NCBI GenBank assembly: GCA_023393575.1
Contig: JAEWKX010000377.1
Location: 1 to 10,083 of the forward strand
DNA: 10,083 bases
DNA from: Pseudomonadota bacterium
Lineage (GTDB): Bacteria; Pseudomonadota; Alphaproteobacteria; Rhizobiales; Rhizobiaceae
Reading direction: 5' to 3'
A program made the position numbers and the translations under genes. Below are positions 1 to 6,489 of the stretch, piece by piece; the first letter of the stretch is position 1, and every line of letters begins with the position of its first letter. The notes beneath the pieces are model-generated. The model worked only from the letters and a program-made list of their open reading frames with translations, had not been told where the DNA came from and did not search any database.

Positions 1-534
1 CGCGCGCTCGACATTGTAGTCGGCCGCCTGCAGGAGCTTCAGGATGATGTTCTCCACGTCCTCGCCGACGTAACCGGCTTCGGTCAGAGTCGTGGCGTCG
101 GCCATGGTGAAGGGCACGTCGATGATGCGGGCGAGCGTCTGGGCGAGATAGGTCTTGCCGCAGCCGGTCGGCCCGACCAGCATGATGTTCGACTTCGCCA
201 GTTCGACGTCGCCACCCTTCGAGGCATGCGCCAGCCGCTTGTAGTGGTTGTGAACCGCCACGGAGAGGATGCGCTTGGCCTGCTGCTGGCCGATGACGTA
301 TTCGTCGAGAACCTTGATGATGTCCTGGGGCGTCGGCACGCCATCGCGCGACTTCACCATCGAAGACTTGTTCTCTTCGCGGATGATGTCCATGCAGAGC
401 TCGACGCATTCATCGCAGATGAACACCGTCGGTCCGGCGATCAGCTTGCGGACCTCGTGCTGGCTCTTGCCGCAGAACGAACAATAAAGAGTATTCTTGG
501 AGTCGCCGCCGTTGCTGCCGCTGACTTTGCTCAT
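1..534 (-). CDS. clpX: ClpX, ATPase and unfoldase subunit of ClpXP protease (N-terminal 178 residues, runs off the left edge)
   Basis: ClpX is a cytosolic AAA+ hexamer that recognises substrates, unfolds them with ATP and feeds them into the ClpP barrel. The visible part starts [10 protein letters not shown] and carries the N-terminal zinc-binding domain, with cysteines 18, 21, 40 and 43 in a CxxC-x18-CxxC arrangement. The start of the AAA+ module follows, with Walker A GPTGCGKT at residues 121-128. The sequence is still open at the window edge (ends YNVERA), so roughly the C-terminal 60 percent, including Walker B, the sensors and the IGF loop that contacts ClpP, lies outside. The ATG at 534 is preceded by a GGAAGG ribosome-binding site about 8 bases upstream. 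The gene follows clpP on the same strand after 272 bases, so it may be co-transcribed with clpP, have its own promoter, or both. Family assignment is essentially certain. Confidence 0.98.
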   Translation of the reverse strand, partial: MSKVSGSNGGDSKNTLYCSFCGKSQHEVRKLIAGPTVFICDECVELCMDIIREENKSSMVKSRDGVPTPQDIIKVLDEYVIGQQQAKRILSVAVHNHYKRLAHASKGGDVELAKSNIMLVGPTGCGKTYLAQTLARIIDVPFTMADATTLTEAGYVGEDVENIILKLLQAADYNVERA

Positions 535-806
535 ATCACTTTCCTTCCAGCACTCCGCTCTCCCGCCGCCGGGCGCGGTCCACTCATTCGCCGGCACGGG
601 AACCAGGTGGTGCGACGTGCCGGCTTTGCCTGGGGTACTCTACCGTTCCGGATGCTTCTCCTGATCGGCGGCAACGAAACCCTCACAAACGAATGCTATG
701 CAGCAAAGCTCTACACAGCATTAACAAGTACTAATACCGCTTTCCCTTCGCCATGGAACCCCTGCCTTTGTAACATAGGGGTGACAACAAAAGATGCGGC
801 ATCACC
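535..806 (-). other. clpP-clpX intergenic spacer
   Basis: These 272 bases separate clpP from clpX. The first part after the clpP stop is A/T-richer than the surroundings, which suits a promoter region for clpX, but I could not find a -35/-10 pair good enough to call. Two weak inverted repeats are present: a 4-bp stem at 793-803, followed on the clp strand by TTTTG, and a 6-bp stem ACCCCT/AGGGGT (758-763 with 777-782) with a 13-base loop and no T-run. Neither is a convincing terminator. I see no conserved small gene here. Confidence 0.5.
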
Positions 807-1439
807 TCAGGTCGCCGAGCCGCCTTCGAGTTCCTCGCGCGAGGTGAGGATCTTGTCGATGACGCCCCAGTCCTTGGCCTCGTCCGCGTCCATGAAGTGG
901 TCCCGGTCGAGCGTCTTCTCGACTTCCTCGTAGGTGCGCCCCGTATGCTTCACGTAGACTTCGTTGAGACGTCTTTTCATCTTCAATATGTCACGAGCGT
1001 GACGCTCGATGTCGGACGCCTGCCCCTGGAAGCCGCCGGATGGCTGATGCACCATGATACGCGAATTCGGCGTCGCGAAACGCATGCCCTTGGCCCCGGC
1101 CGCCAGGAGCAGCGAGCCCATGGAGGCGGCCTGGCCGATGCACAGCGTGGATACCGCCGGCTTGATGAACTGCATCGTGTCGTAGATCGCCATGCCGGCC
1201 GTCACCACGCCACCCGGCGAGTTGATGTAGAGAGCGATCTCCTTCTTCGGGTTCTCCGCCTCCAGGAAGAGCAACTGCGCGCAGACGAGGGACGCCATGT
1301 GATCTTCCACCGGCCCGGTCAGGAAGATGATGCGCTCCTTCAACAGTCGCGAATAGATGTCGTACGACCGCTCGCCGCGATTGGTCTGTTCGACGACCAT
1401 CGGCACCAGAGCCATGGCAGTATCGACGGGATTTCTCAT
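807..1439 (-). CDS. clpP: ClpP, serine protease subunit of ClpXP (210 aa)
   Basis: ClpP forms the two-ring, 14-subunit proteolytic barrel of ClpXP and ClpAP in the cytosol. The sequence is full length for the family. The catalytic triad is Ser106 (in GQAASMGS), His131 (in MVHQPSGG) and Asp180 (in LDRDHFM); the spacings of 25 and 49 residues equal those of the E. coli enzyme. By analogy, a short propeptide would be removed before Ala10 (ALVPMVVEQ), leaving a 201-residue mature chain. The ATG at 1439 has an AAAGGA ribosome-binding site close upstream. clpX lies directly downstream on the same strand. Rhizobia often carry several ClpP paralogues, and proximity to clpX suggests this is the main one (called clpP1 in some genomes); that paralogue call is inference. 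Confidence 0.98.
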   Translation of the reverse strand: MRNPVDTAMALVPMVVEQTNRGERSYDIYSRLLKERIIFLTGPVEDHMASLVCAQLLFLEAENPKKEIALYINSPGGVVTAGMAIYDTMQFIKPAVSTLCIGQAASMGSLLLAAGAKGMRFATPNSRIMVHQPSGGFQGQASDIERHARDILKMKRRLNEVYVKHTGRTYEEVEKTLDRDHFMDADEAKDWGVIDKILTSREELEGGSAT

Positions 1440-1743
1440 GTTAGTCCTTTGTCACGCTTTCCCGAGGTGAAAGCCCCAGAATCAGATGGAATAGGTCAAC
1501 CCCTACATAGAGTGTCAATGCCCGGCACTTCAAGACGGCGAAGGCGATATCCTTAACCGTCCGCGGCCTCGTGCGGCCCGCCATAGCGCAACGAAGGCGG
1601 CGCCGCAGCGCCGACCAAACATCACCCACCCTGACGCACGCTTTTGTTTCTACGGATGGTAAACGGCGTACGAACTCCCGACACGACAACCCGCCCTTAA
1701 GGAGTCGGCTGTAGACCTGAGTTCGGACGAGAGGAACGCACAC
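1440..1743. other. Divergent intergenic region between clpP and the diguanylate cyclase gene
   Basis: The region is 304 bases. The clpP-proximal part (1440-1540) holds the clpP ribosome-binding site and the putative promoters. The rest is G+C rich and includes a 10-bp perfect palindrome at 1597-1606. I found no convincing sigma-70 promoter for the rightward gene; the ECF-type GGAAC-N18/19-TT signal was also sought and not found. The cyclase ribosome-binding site (GAGAGGAA) lies about 7 bases before its ATG. No small gene is supported. Confidence 0.5.
1489..1534 (-). promoter_or_regulatory. Putative overlapping heat-shock (RpoH) and sigma-70 promoters of clpP
   Basis: On the clpP strand, CTTGAA (1529-1534) is followed after 18 bases by CTATGT (1505-1510). 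Read as CTTGAAG-N15-CTCTATGT, this resembles RpoH promoters (CTTGAAA and CCCCATNT). Shifted by about 16 bases is TTGACA (1513-1518) with CTATTC (1489-1494) at an 18-base spacing, a plausible housekeeping promoter. Starts would fall about 45-65 bases upstream of the clpP ATG. RpoH control of clpP is established in E. coli; here it is inferred from the motifs alone. Confidence 0.5.
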
Positions 1744-2997
1744 ATGGACATCGAAACCGGCCTGATCATCTGGGCGGCGCAGGCCCTGACGCTCGGCGCA
1801 CTTCTGTTTCTGCGGTGGCTGCGCGATCGCGGCCAGCGCTTCTGTCTCAGTTGGAGCATCGCCTTTGCGACGCTCGGGACCGGCCTCCTCCTGGCCGGCC
1901 TGCGCGGCGAGATTCCCGCCTCTCTGTCCATCGAGCTCGCCAACACGATGGCCTTGACCGCAATCGGATTGCTGGCCGCCGGCATCCAGCAGTTCGACGG
2001 CCGTCGGGTGGAGACCTATGTCGCCGTCCCCGCACTCATCTGGATCGGCGGAATGCTGCTGCCATTCGTCCGCGAGGATTTTGCATCGAGGGTCGTCCTC
2101 TACCATGTCGCCGCCTGCATCGGATACGGCATGTCCACGGCGATGCTTCTGTCCAACGCGACCGGCTCCGGTTGGGCGCGGCGCATCCTGGCGGCCGTTC
2201 TCGCAATCCACATCCTTGCAAGCCTTGCGATTGCGGCCTCGACCATCCTGGCGGCCGCGACGTCCTTCTCGGACGTCCCATCGCCCTCGCTCATGCTGCT
2301 GTCCGGCGCCTTCTGCTTCCTCGCCACGGTCCTGAGCGGAGCGCAGATGCTGAGCGACCGGACGGAGCGACGGCTCCTCGAGCTTGCCATGACGGATCCA
2401 CTCACCGGGGTTCTCAACCGCCGCGGGATGATGGACCAGTACAATCGCATTCAGCGGCAGGACCGACCCGACAAGCCGATGATCGCTCTGCTTCAGTTCG
2501 ACCTCGACAACTTCAAGCAGATCAACGATCGCTGCGGACACCAGGGCGGCGACGCGGTCCTGCAGGCGTTCTGCCGGCTGGCAGCCATCTCCTTCGAAGG
2601 ACGCGGCTCCTTCGGCCGACTGGGCGGCGAGGAATTCGCCAGCCTCCTGCGCGTGGCCGACTTCCGGGAGGCGGCAACCATTGCCGAAGGACTGAGAATG
2701 GCACTCGCGCTGCAGACGATCGCTGCCGCCGGACAGGGAATCAACGTTACCGTCAGTGCCGGCATCGCGTTGCAAGCCATCCATCACGCCGATCTCGATC
2801 AGCTGCTGACGGGTGCCGACCGCGCCCTCTATGCCGCCAAGGCGGCCGGCCGCAACTGTACTGCCATCGACCTGCCTACCGGCGCCGTCCTCGTTCCGTC
2901 GGCTTCCATGCTTTCGCATCACGAGATGACCTTGGAGATTCAGGCAAGCAAGCAGGTGAGTTCGCTACGGCGCATCACCGAGATCGCCAGCGGCTGA
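1744..2997 (+). CDS. Membrane-bound diguanylate cyclase (GGDEF domain, 417 aa)
   Basis: Predicted to make cyclic di-GMP from two GTP at the inner membrane. The first ~205 residues contain about seven hydrophobic segments (roughly 6-24, 33-53, 63-83, 91-109, 116-136, 147-172 and 181-203), a sensor I cannot assign to a named family. The GGDEF domain follows (about 211-375): MTDPLTGVLNRRG at 216-228, the metal-binding region FDLDNFKQIND at 252-262 with Asp253, GHQGGD at 265-270, and the active-site GGEEF at 294-298, so it should be catalytically competent. The usual inhibitory I-site RxxD is absent: the aligned residues 285-288 are EGRG. A ~40-residue tail follows the domain. The ATG has a good ribosome-binding site (GAGAGGAA, 7-base spacing). 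No EAL or HD-GYP gene lies nearby, and the input signal is unknown. Confidence 0.9.
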   Translation: MDIETGLIIWAAQALTLGALLFLRWLRDRGQRFCLSWSIAFATLGTGLLLAGLRGEIPASLSIELANTMALTAIGLLAAGIQQFDGRRVETYVAVPALIWIGGMLLPFVREDFASRVVLYHVAACIGYGMSTAMLLSNATGSGWARRILAAVLAIHILASLAIAASTILAAATSFSDVPSPSLMLLSGAFCFLATVLSGAQMLSDRTERRLLELAMTDPLTGVLNRRGMMDQYNRIQRQDRPDKPMIALLQFDLDNFKQINDRCGHQGGDAVLQAFCRLAAISFEGRGSFGRLGGEEFASLLRVADFREAATIAEGLRMALALQTIAAAGQGINVTVSAGIALQAIHHADLDQLLTGADRALYAAKAAGRNCTAIDLPTGAVLVPSASMLSHHEMTLEIQASKQVSSLRRITEIASG

Positions 2998-3030
2998 TGG
3001 TCTCGCCTCCCTTGCCGACCCGCCCATTTG

Positions 3031-3064
3031 CACCACATCCCAGGGGAACGCCGTGGTGACGGCG
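3031..3064 (+). repeat. Two mutually exclusive short hairpins upstream of ggt
   Basis: CACCAC (3031-3036) can pair with GTGGTG (3053-3058), or CGCCGT (3049-3054) can pair with ACGGCG (3059-3064) around a GGTG loop. The two share bases 3053-3058, so only one can form. They sit between the cyclase stop and the ggt ribosome-binding site (3076-3080). No T-run follows. Short stems like these arise often by chance in G+C-rich DNA. Confidence 0.25.
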
Positions 3065-3086
3065 ATGGGACCGGCGGGAGATCGAC

Positions 3087-4841
3087 ATGCAGCCGAAACA
3101 TTTTGCAATCCTCCTGCCCCTTCTTCTGGCTGCGGCGCCGGCTGCAACCCAGCAGGCATCCGACGCCGTCGCACCTGAACGCGCGGGCAGCGTCACGACG
3201 GCGGAGCGCGCGGAGGCCCGAAGCTTCATGGTCGCCGCCGCCAATCCGCTGGCGGCACAGGCAGGGCGAGACATACTTGCCAAAGGCGGCAACGCCATTG
3301 ATGCAATGGTCGCCGTACAGGCGGTGCTGGGTCTCGTGGAACCGCAAAGCTCAGGCCTCGGCGGCGGGGCCTTCCTCCTCTATTACGACTCATCTTCCGG
3401 GAAGCTGACGAGGTTCGACGGACGCGAGACGGCGCCGTTGGAGGCCACTCCGACGATCTTCCTCGACGACCAGGGGCAACCACTGAAATTCATGACAGCG
3501 GTGGTGGGCGGGCGGTCTGTCGGAACGCCGGGCACGGTGAAGCTCCTGCTCGATGTCCATTCCCGCCTCGGCAAGGCGGAGTGGGCCAGCCTGCTCGATC
3601 CTGCCATCGAGCTCGCCTCGGAAGGGTTCGAAGTATCGCCGCGCCTGGCCTCGCTCATTGCCGCCGAAGGCGACAAGCTGAAGACCCATGAGAGCACCAC
3701 ACGCTACTTCTTCGACGGCGCCGGCGCGCCACTGAAAGCGGGGAGCATACTCAAGAACCCGGATTATGCCGACACGCTCCAAGCCATCGCATCCGGCGGA
3801 GCTGACGCCTTTTACAAAGGCCCGATCGCCGAGGCGATCGTCGAGACGGCACGAGAAGCGCCAAGCAACCCCGGCGTCCTATCGCATGCAGATCTCGCAA
3901 ACTATCGCATCAAGGAGCGCGAGGCGGTCTGCATCACCTACCGTGCGCTCGACGTCTGCGGCATGGGACCACCCTCCTCCGGCGGCATCGCCGTCGGGCA
4001 GATGCTGGGCATGCTGGAGAACTTCGACATCCGCAGCCTCGGCCCCCGCAACCCGGAAAGCTGGCGGCTGATCGGCGATGCGCAGCGCCTCGCCTTCGCC
4101 GATCGCGAACGCTATCTGGCTGATATCGATTTCGTGCCGGCGCCGATCAAGGGCCTGCTTTCGAAGGAGTACCTGGCGGACCGGGCGGCGCTGCTCGACA
4201 CGGATAAGGCGCTCGCCCCCGACACCGTGAAAGCCGGCCAGCCGGATTGGGACCACGCCCTGCTGCTGGGAGACGGCGAGGCGATCGAGTTGCCCTCGAC
4301 CAGCCACTTCGCCATTGTCGATGCCGACGGCAACGTCGTGTCCATGACGACGACGATCGAGAATGGTTTCGGCTCGCGGCTGATGACGAACGGCTTCCTG
4401 CTCAACAACGAACTCACCGACTTCTCCTTCAGGACACATGATGCCGGGGTTCCTGTCGCGAACCGGGTGGAGCCCGGCAAGCGACCGCGTTCATCCATGT
4501 CGCCGACGATCGTGATGAAGGACGGCAAACCGGTTCTCGCCATCGGCTCTCCCGGCGGCAGCCAGATCATAGGCTACGTGGCGCAGGCTCTCATTGCCTA
4601 CATCGATTGGCAGATGCCGGTGGAGGAGATCGTCGCGATGCCTCACCTCGTCAACCGCTTCGGCACCTATGACCTCGAGGCCGGCACTTCGGCGGAAGAG
4701 ATGGCCGAGCCCCTGAAGGCACTCGGCTATGAGGTCAAGCCAGGCGAGATGACCTCGGGCCTTCATGCGATCGAGATCACGCCGGAGGGTCTTGCAGGCA
4801 GCGCCGATCCGAGGCGGGAGGGTGTCGCTCTGGGCGACTAA
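3087..4841 (+). CDS. ggt: Gamma-glutamyltransferase precursor (584 aa, exported)
   Basis: An N-terminal-nucleophile hydrolase that cleaves gamma-glutamyl bonds, for example of glutathione, and transfers the glutamyl group to water or an amino acid. Residues 1 to about 19 form a signal peptide (MQPKHF then a Leu/Ala-rich core, with likely cleavage near Ala19), so it should act in the periplasm. The proenzyme is expected to self-cleave before Thr405 (LPS-T-SHF), giving a large and a small subunit. Other family residues are Arg113 (DGRE), PPSSGG at 295-300, Asp445 (LTDFS), Ser469-Ser470 and GSPGG at 487-491. Glu425 and Glu442 stand where the E. coli enzyme has Asn and Gln, a Bacillus-like pattern, and the lid loop is short. 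Full length for the family. The ATG follows GGGAG by 6 bases. The P450 gene starts 46 bases downstream. Its exact substrate is not evident. Confidence 0.95.
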   Translation: MQPKHFAILLPLLLAAAPAATQQASDAVAPERAGSVTTAERAEARSFMVAAANPLAAQAGRDILAKGGNAIDAMVAVQAVLGLVEPQSSGLGGGAFLLYYDSSSGKLTRFDGRETAPLEATPTIFLDDQGQPLKFMTAVVGGRSVGTPGTVKLLLDVHSRLGKAEWASLLDPAIELASEGFEVSPRLASLIAAEGDKLKTHESTTRYFFDGAGAPLKAGSILKNPDYADTLQAIASGGADAFYKGPIAEAIVETAREAPSNPGVLSHADLANYRIKEREAVCITYRALDVCGMGPPSSGGIAVGQMLGMLENFDIRSLGPRNPESWRLIGDAQRLAFADRERYLADIDFVPAPIKGLLSKEYLADRAALLDTDKALAPDTVKAGQPDWDHALLLGDGEAIELPSTSHFAIVDADGNVVSMTTTIENGFGSRLMTNGFLLNNELTDFSFRTHDAGVPVANRVEPGKRPRSSMSPTIVMKDGKPVLAIGSPGGSQIIGYVAQALIAYIDWQMPVEEIVAMPHLVNRFGTYDLEAGTSAEEMAEPLKALGYEVKPGEMTSGLHAIEITPEGLAGSADPRREGVALGD

Positions 4842-4887
4842 GGGGAAACCTCTTCCGGCAGCGGTAAGATTGCGGTAGTCCTCGGTC

Positions 4888-6135
4888 ATGGCCGTGCTCC
4901 CTTCCTTTCTCCGCATCGATCCCACCACGCGCCGTGTCTCGCTCGACGGTCGCGACCCCGCCTTCTACGGCGATCCGAACCGCGTCTACGCGCTGTTGCA
5001 CGAGTATTGCCCGACCTTCTGGTGGGAGGAGCAGAAGCAGTGGTTCTTTACCGGATACGACCACGTCAACGCGCTGCTGCGCGACCGTCGATTCGGCCGG
5101 CAGATCCTGCACGTCGCAACCCGCGAGGAACTGGGACTGCCGGAGCCCGCACCGCATCTGGTCCACTTCGACCAGGCGGAGCGTCACTCGCTTCTGGAGG
5201 TCGAGCCGCCGGAGCACACGCGGCTCAGGACGCTCGTCAACCGCGCCTTCGTGTCCCGCCACATCGAGCGGCTGCGTCCGGAGATTGCGGAACTGGCGGA
5301 GACGCTGATCCGCGGGTTCGAGAAAGACGGAAGGACCGAGCTCCTTTCCTCCTTCGCCGACATCATCCCCGTGACGATGATCGCGCGGATGATCGGCATT
5401 CCGGACGAAATGGGGCCGCAACTGCTCAAATGGAGCCACGACTATGTCGGCATGTACATGTTCAAGCGGACACGGGAGGACGAACTTGCAGCCGACCGCT
5501 CGGCTCGGGAATTCGCCGACTATGTGAAGACACTGATTGCGGAGCGCCGCAGGGCGCCGCGGGAAGACCTGCTCAGCCACATGATCCACACGGAGCACAA
5601 GGGGCAGTACCTGACGGACGAGGAACTGGTATCGACCACCATCGTGCTCCTCAATGCCGGCCACGAGGCAACCGTGCACCAGATCGGCAACTCGGTGCGG
5701 GTCATCCTGGAGAGCGGCCTGTCCCCTGCCGACATGTTTCGGGACGATACGACGACCGAGCGGACGGTCGAGGAAACCCTGCGGATCTGTGCGCCGGTCC
5801 ACATCTTCCAGCGCTGGGCACTGGAGGACATCGACGTGGACGGCATTTCCTTCCGCCGCGGCGACAAGGTAAGCCTGATCCTCGCGGCCGCCAACCTCGA
5901 CCCGCTGAAGTTTTCCGATCCCCTGAGCTTCCAGCCCGACCGGCAGGAGGCGCCGAACCTCTCCTTCGGCGCCGGCATCCACTTCTGCATCGGCGCGCCG
6001 CTGGCACGGCTGGAGCTCAACATCGTCCTGCCGATCCTCTTCAGCCGCCTGCCGGGACTGAGGATGACGGCAACGCCGCGGGTCAAGGACGTCTACCACT
6101 TCCACGGCCTCGATCGGCTGGACCTGCAATGGTGA
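4888..6135 (+). CDS. Cytochrome P450 (415 aa, soluble bacterial class)
   Basis: A haem-thiolate monooxygenase expected in the cytosol; the substrate is unknown. The motifs are complete: the I-helix oxygen-activation motif AGHEAT at 257-262, ExxR as Glu296-Thr-Leu-Arg299, and the haem-binding loop FGAGIHFCIG at 360-369 with Cys367 as the iron ligand. It has no membrane anchor, and its length is usual for bacterial three-component P450s, which take electrons from a ferredoxin and a ferredoxin reductase; neither gene is in the window. The ATG at 4888 lacks a clear ribosome-binding site, but an in-frame stop at 4876-4878 limits upstream extension. It lies 46 bases after ggt on the same strand and may be co-transcribed. 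Its stop codon directly abuts that of the convergent cupin gene. The family is certain; I cannot name a CYP subfamily. Confidence 0.95.
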   Translation: MAVLPSFLRIDPTTRRVSLDGRDPAFYGDPNRVYALLHEYCPTFWWEEQKQWFFTGYDHVNALLRDRRFGRQILHVATREELGLPEPAPHLVHFDQAERHSLLEVEPPEHTRLRTLVNRAFVSRHIERLRPEIAELAETLIRGFEKDGRTELLSSFADIIPVTMIARMIGIPDEMGPQLLKWSHDYVGMYMFKRTREDELAADRSAREFADYVKTLIAERRRAPREDLLSHMIHTEHKGQYLTDEELVSTTIVLLNAGHEATVHQIGNSVRVILESGLSPADMFRDDTTTERTVEETLRICAPVHIFQRWALEDIDVDGISFRRGDKVSLILAAANLDPLKFSDPLSFQPDRQEAPNLSFGAGIHFCIGAPLARLELNIVLPILFSRLPGLRMTATPRVKDVYHFHGLDRLDLQW

Positions 6136-6489
6136 CTAGAGCCTGATCACATAGTCCTTGCGAGTCGTTTCAACGACTTGCCAGGTTCCCCTGAAGCCGG
6201 GCCTGAGGATCATCCGGTCGCCGGGGCGCAGGTGGACGGGGTCACCGCCCTCCTCCTCGATGATCGAATGGCCTTCGAGGATGTGGAAGTACTCCCACTC
6301 CTCGTAAATCACCCGCCATTTCCCGGGCGTCGATTCCCAGACGCCGGCATAGAGGCCTCCGTCGGCTTCCTCGATATTCCAGGTCCGGAACCGGGGATCG
6401 CCGGAGATCAAGCGGCCGGGCGCCGGAGCGCCCTCCTCCGGCTCGATGGCGGCAAGATCGAAGCCAAGGGTGGAGGCCATTGCAGGCAT
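6136..6489 (-). CDS. Small DUF861 (Cupin_3) protein, 117 aa
   Basis: A single-domain cupin resembling the DUF861/Cupin_3 family, related to the cupin part of (S)-ureidoglycine aminohydrolase and to EutQ. The beta-barrel core runs from about residue 45 to 115: EYFHILEG at 66-73, HLRPGD at 86-91, and LRPGFRGTWQVVETTRKDYV at 95-114, typical of this family. The usual two-His cupin metal site is not obvious (only His69 and His74 in motif 1), so metal binding is uncertain. Its ATG shares one base with the stop of the upstream sulfhydrylase gene (TGATG), with AAAGG a few bases before, which indicates translational coupling. A second ATG three codons in (6480) is possible but further from the ribosome-binding site. 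Enzymatic function is unknown; many such proteins are annotated only as cupin. Confidence 0.85.
   Translation of the reverse strand: MPAMASTLGFDLAAIEPEEGAPAPGRLISGDPRFRTWNIEEADGGLYAGVWESTPGKWRVIYEEWEYFHILEGHSIIEEEGGDPVHLRPGDRMILRPGFRGTWQVVETTRKDYVIRL
6161..6180. repeat. Hairpin inside the 3' end of the cupin gene, facing the P450 stop
   Basis: AGTCGT (6163-6168) pairs with ACGACT (6173-6178) around a TTCA loop; two outer pairs, one of them G-T, extend the stem to 8 bp. It lies 26 bases beyond the P450 stop codon, within cupin coding sequence. It has no T-run in either direction, so a terminator role for P450 transcripts is only a possibility. Confidence 0.3.

Noticed and set aside
721..735. 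CtrA-like TTAA-N7-TAAT motif upstream of clpX
   Set aside because: The second half-site does not match TTAA, and no promoter is properly placed around it.
226..933. A plus-strand open frame across the clpX start, the intergenic spacer and the end of clpP
   Set aside because: No domain is seen, and it is antisense to two certain genes.
1441..2922. A 493-codon open frame on the minus strand opposite the diguanylate cyclase, ending next to clpP
   Set aside because: Low-complexity, Gln/Glu/Arg/Gly-rich translation without a domain; the opposite strand has a complete GGDEF protein with a good ribosome-binding site.
4777..6129. A 450-codon open frame on the minus strand opposite the P450 gene
   Set aside because: It has no recognisable domain, mirrors the P450 codons, and the P450 frame carries all family motifs. 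Long antisense frames are expected at this G+C content.
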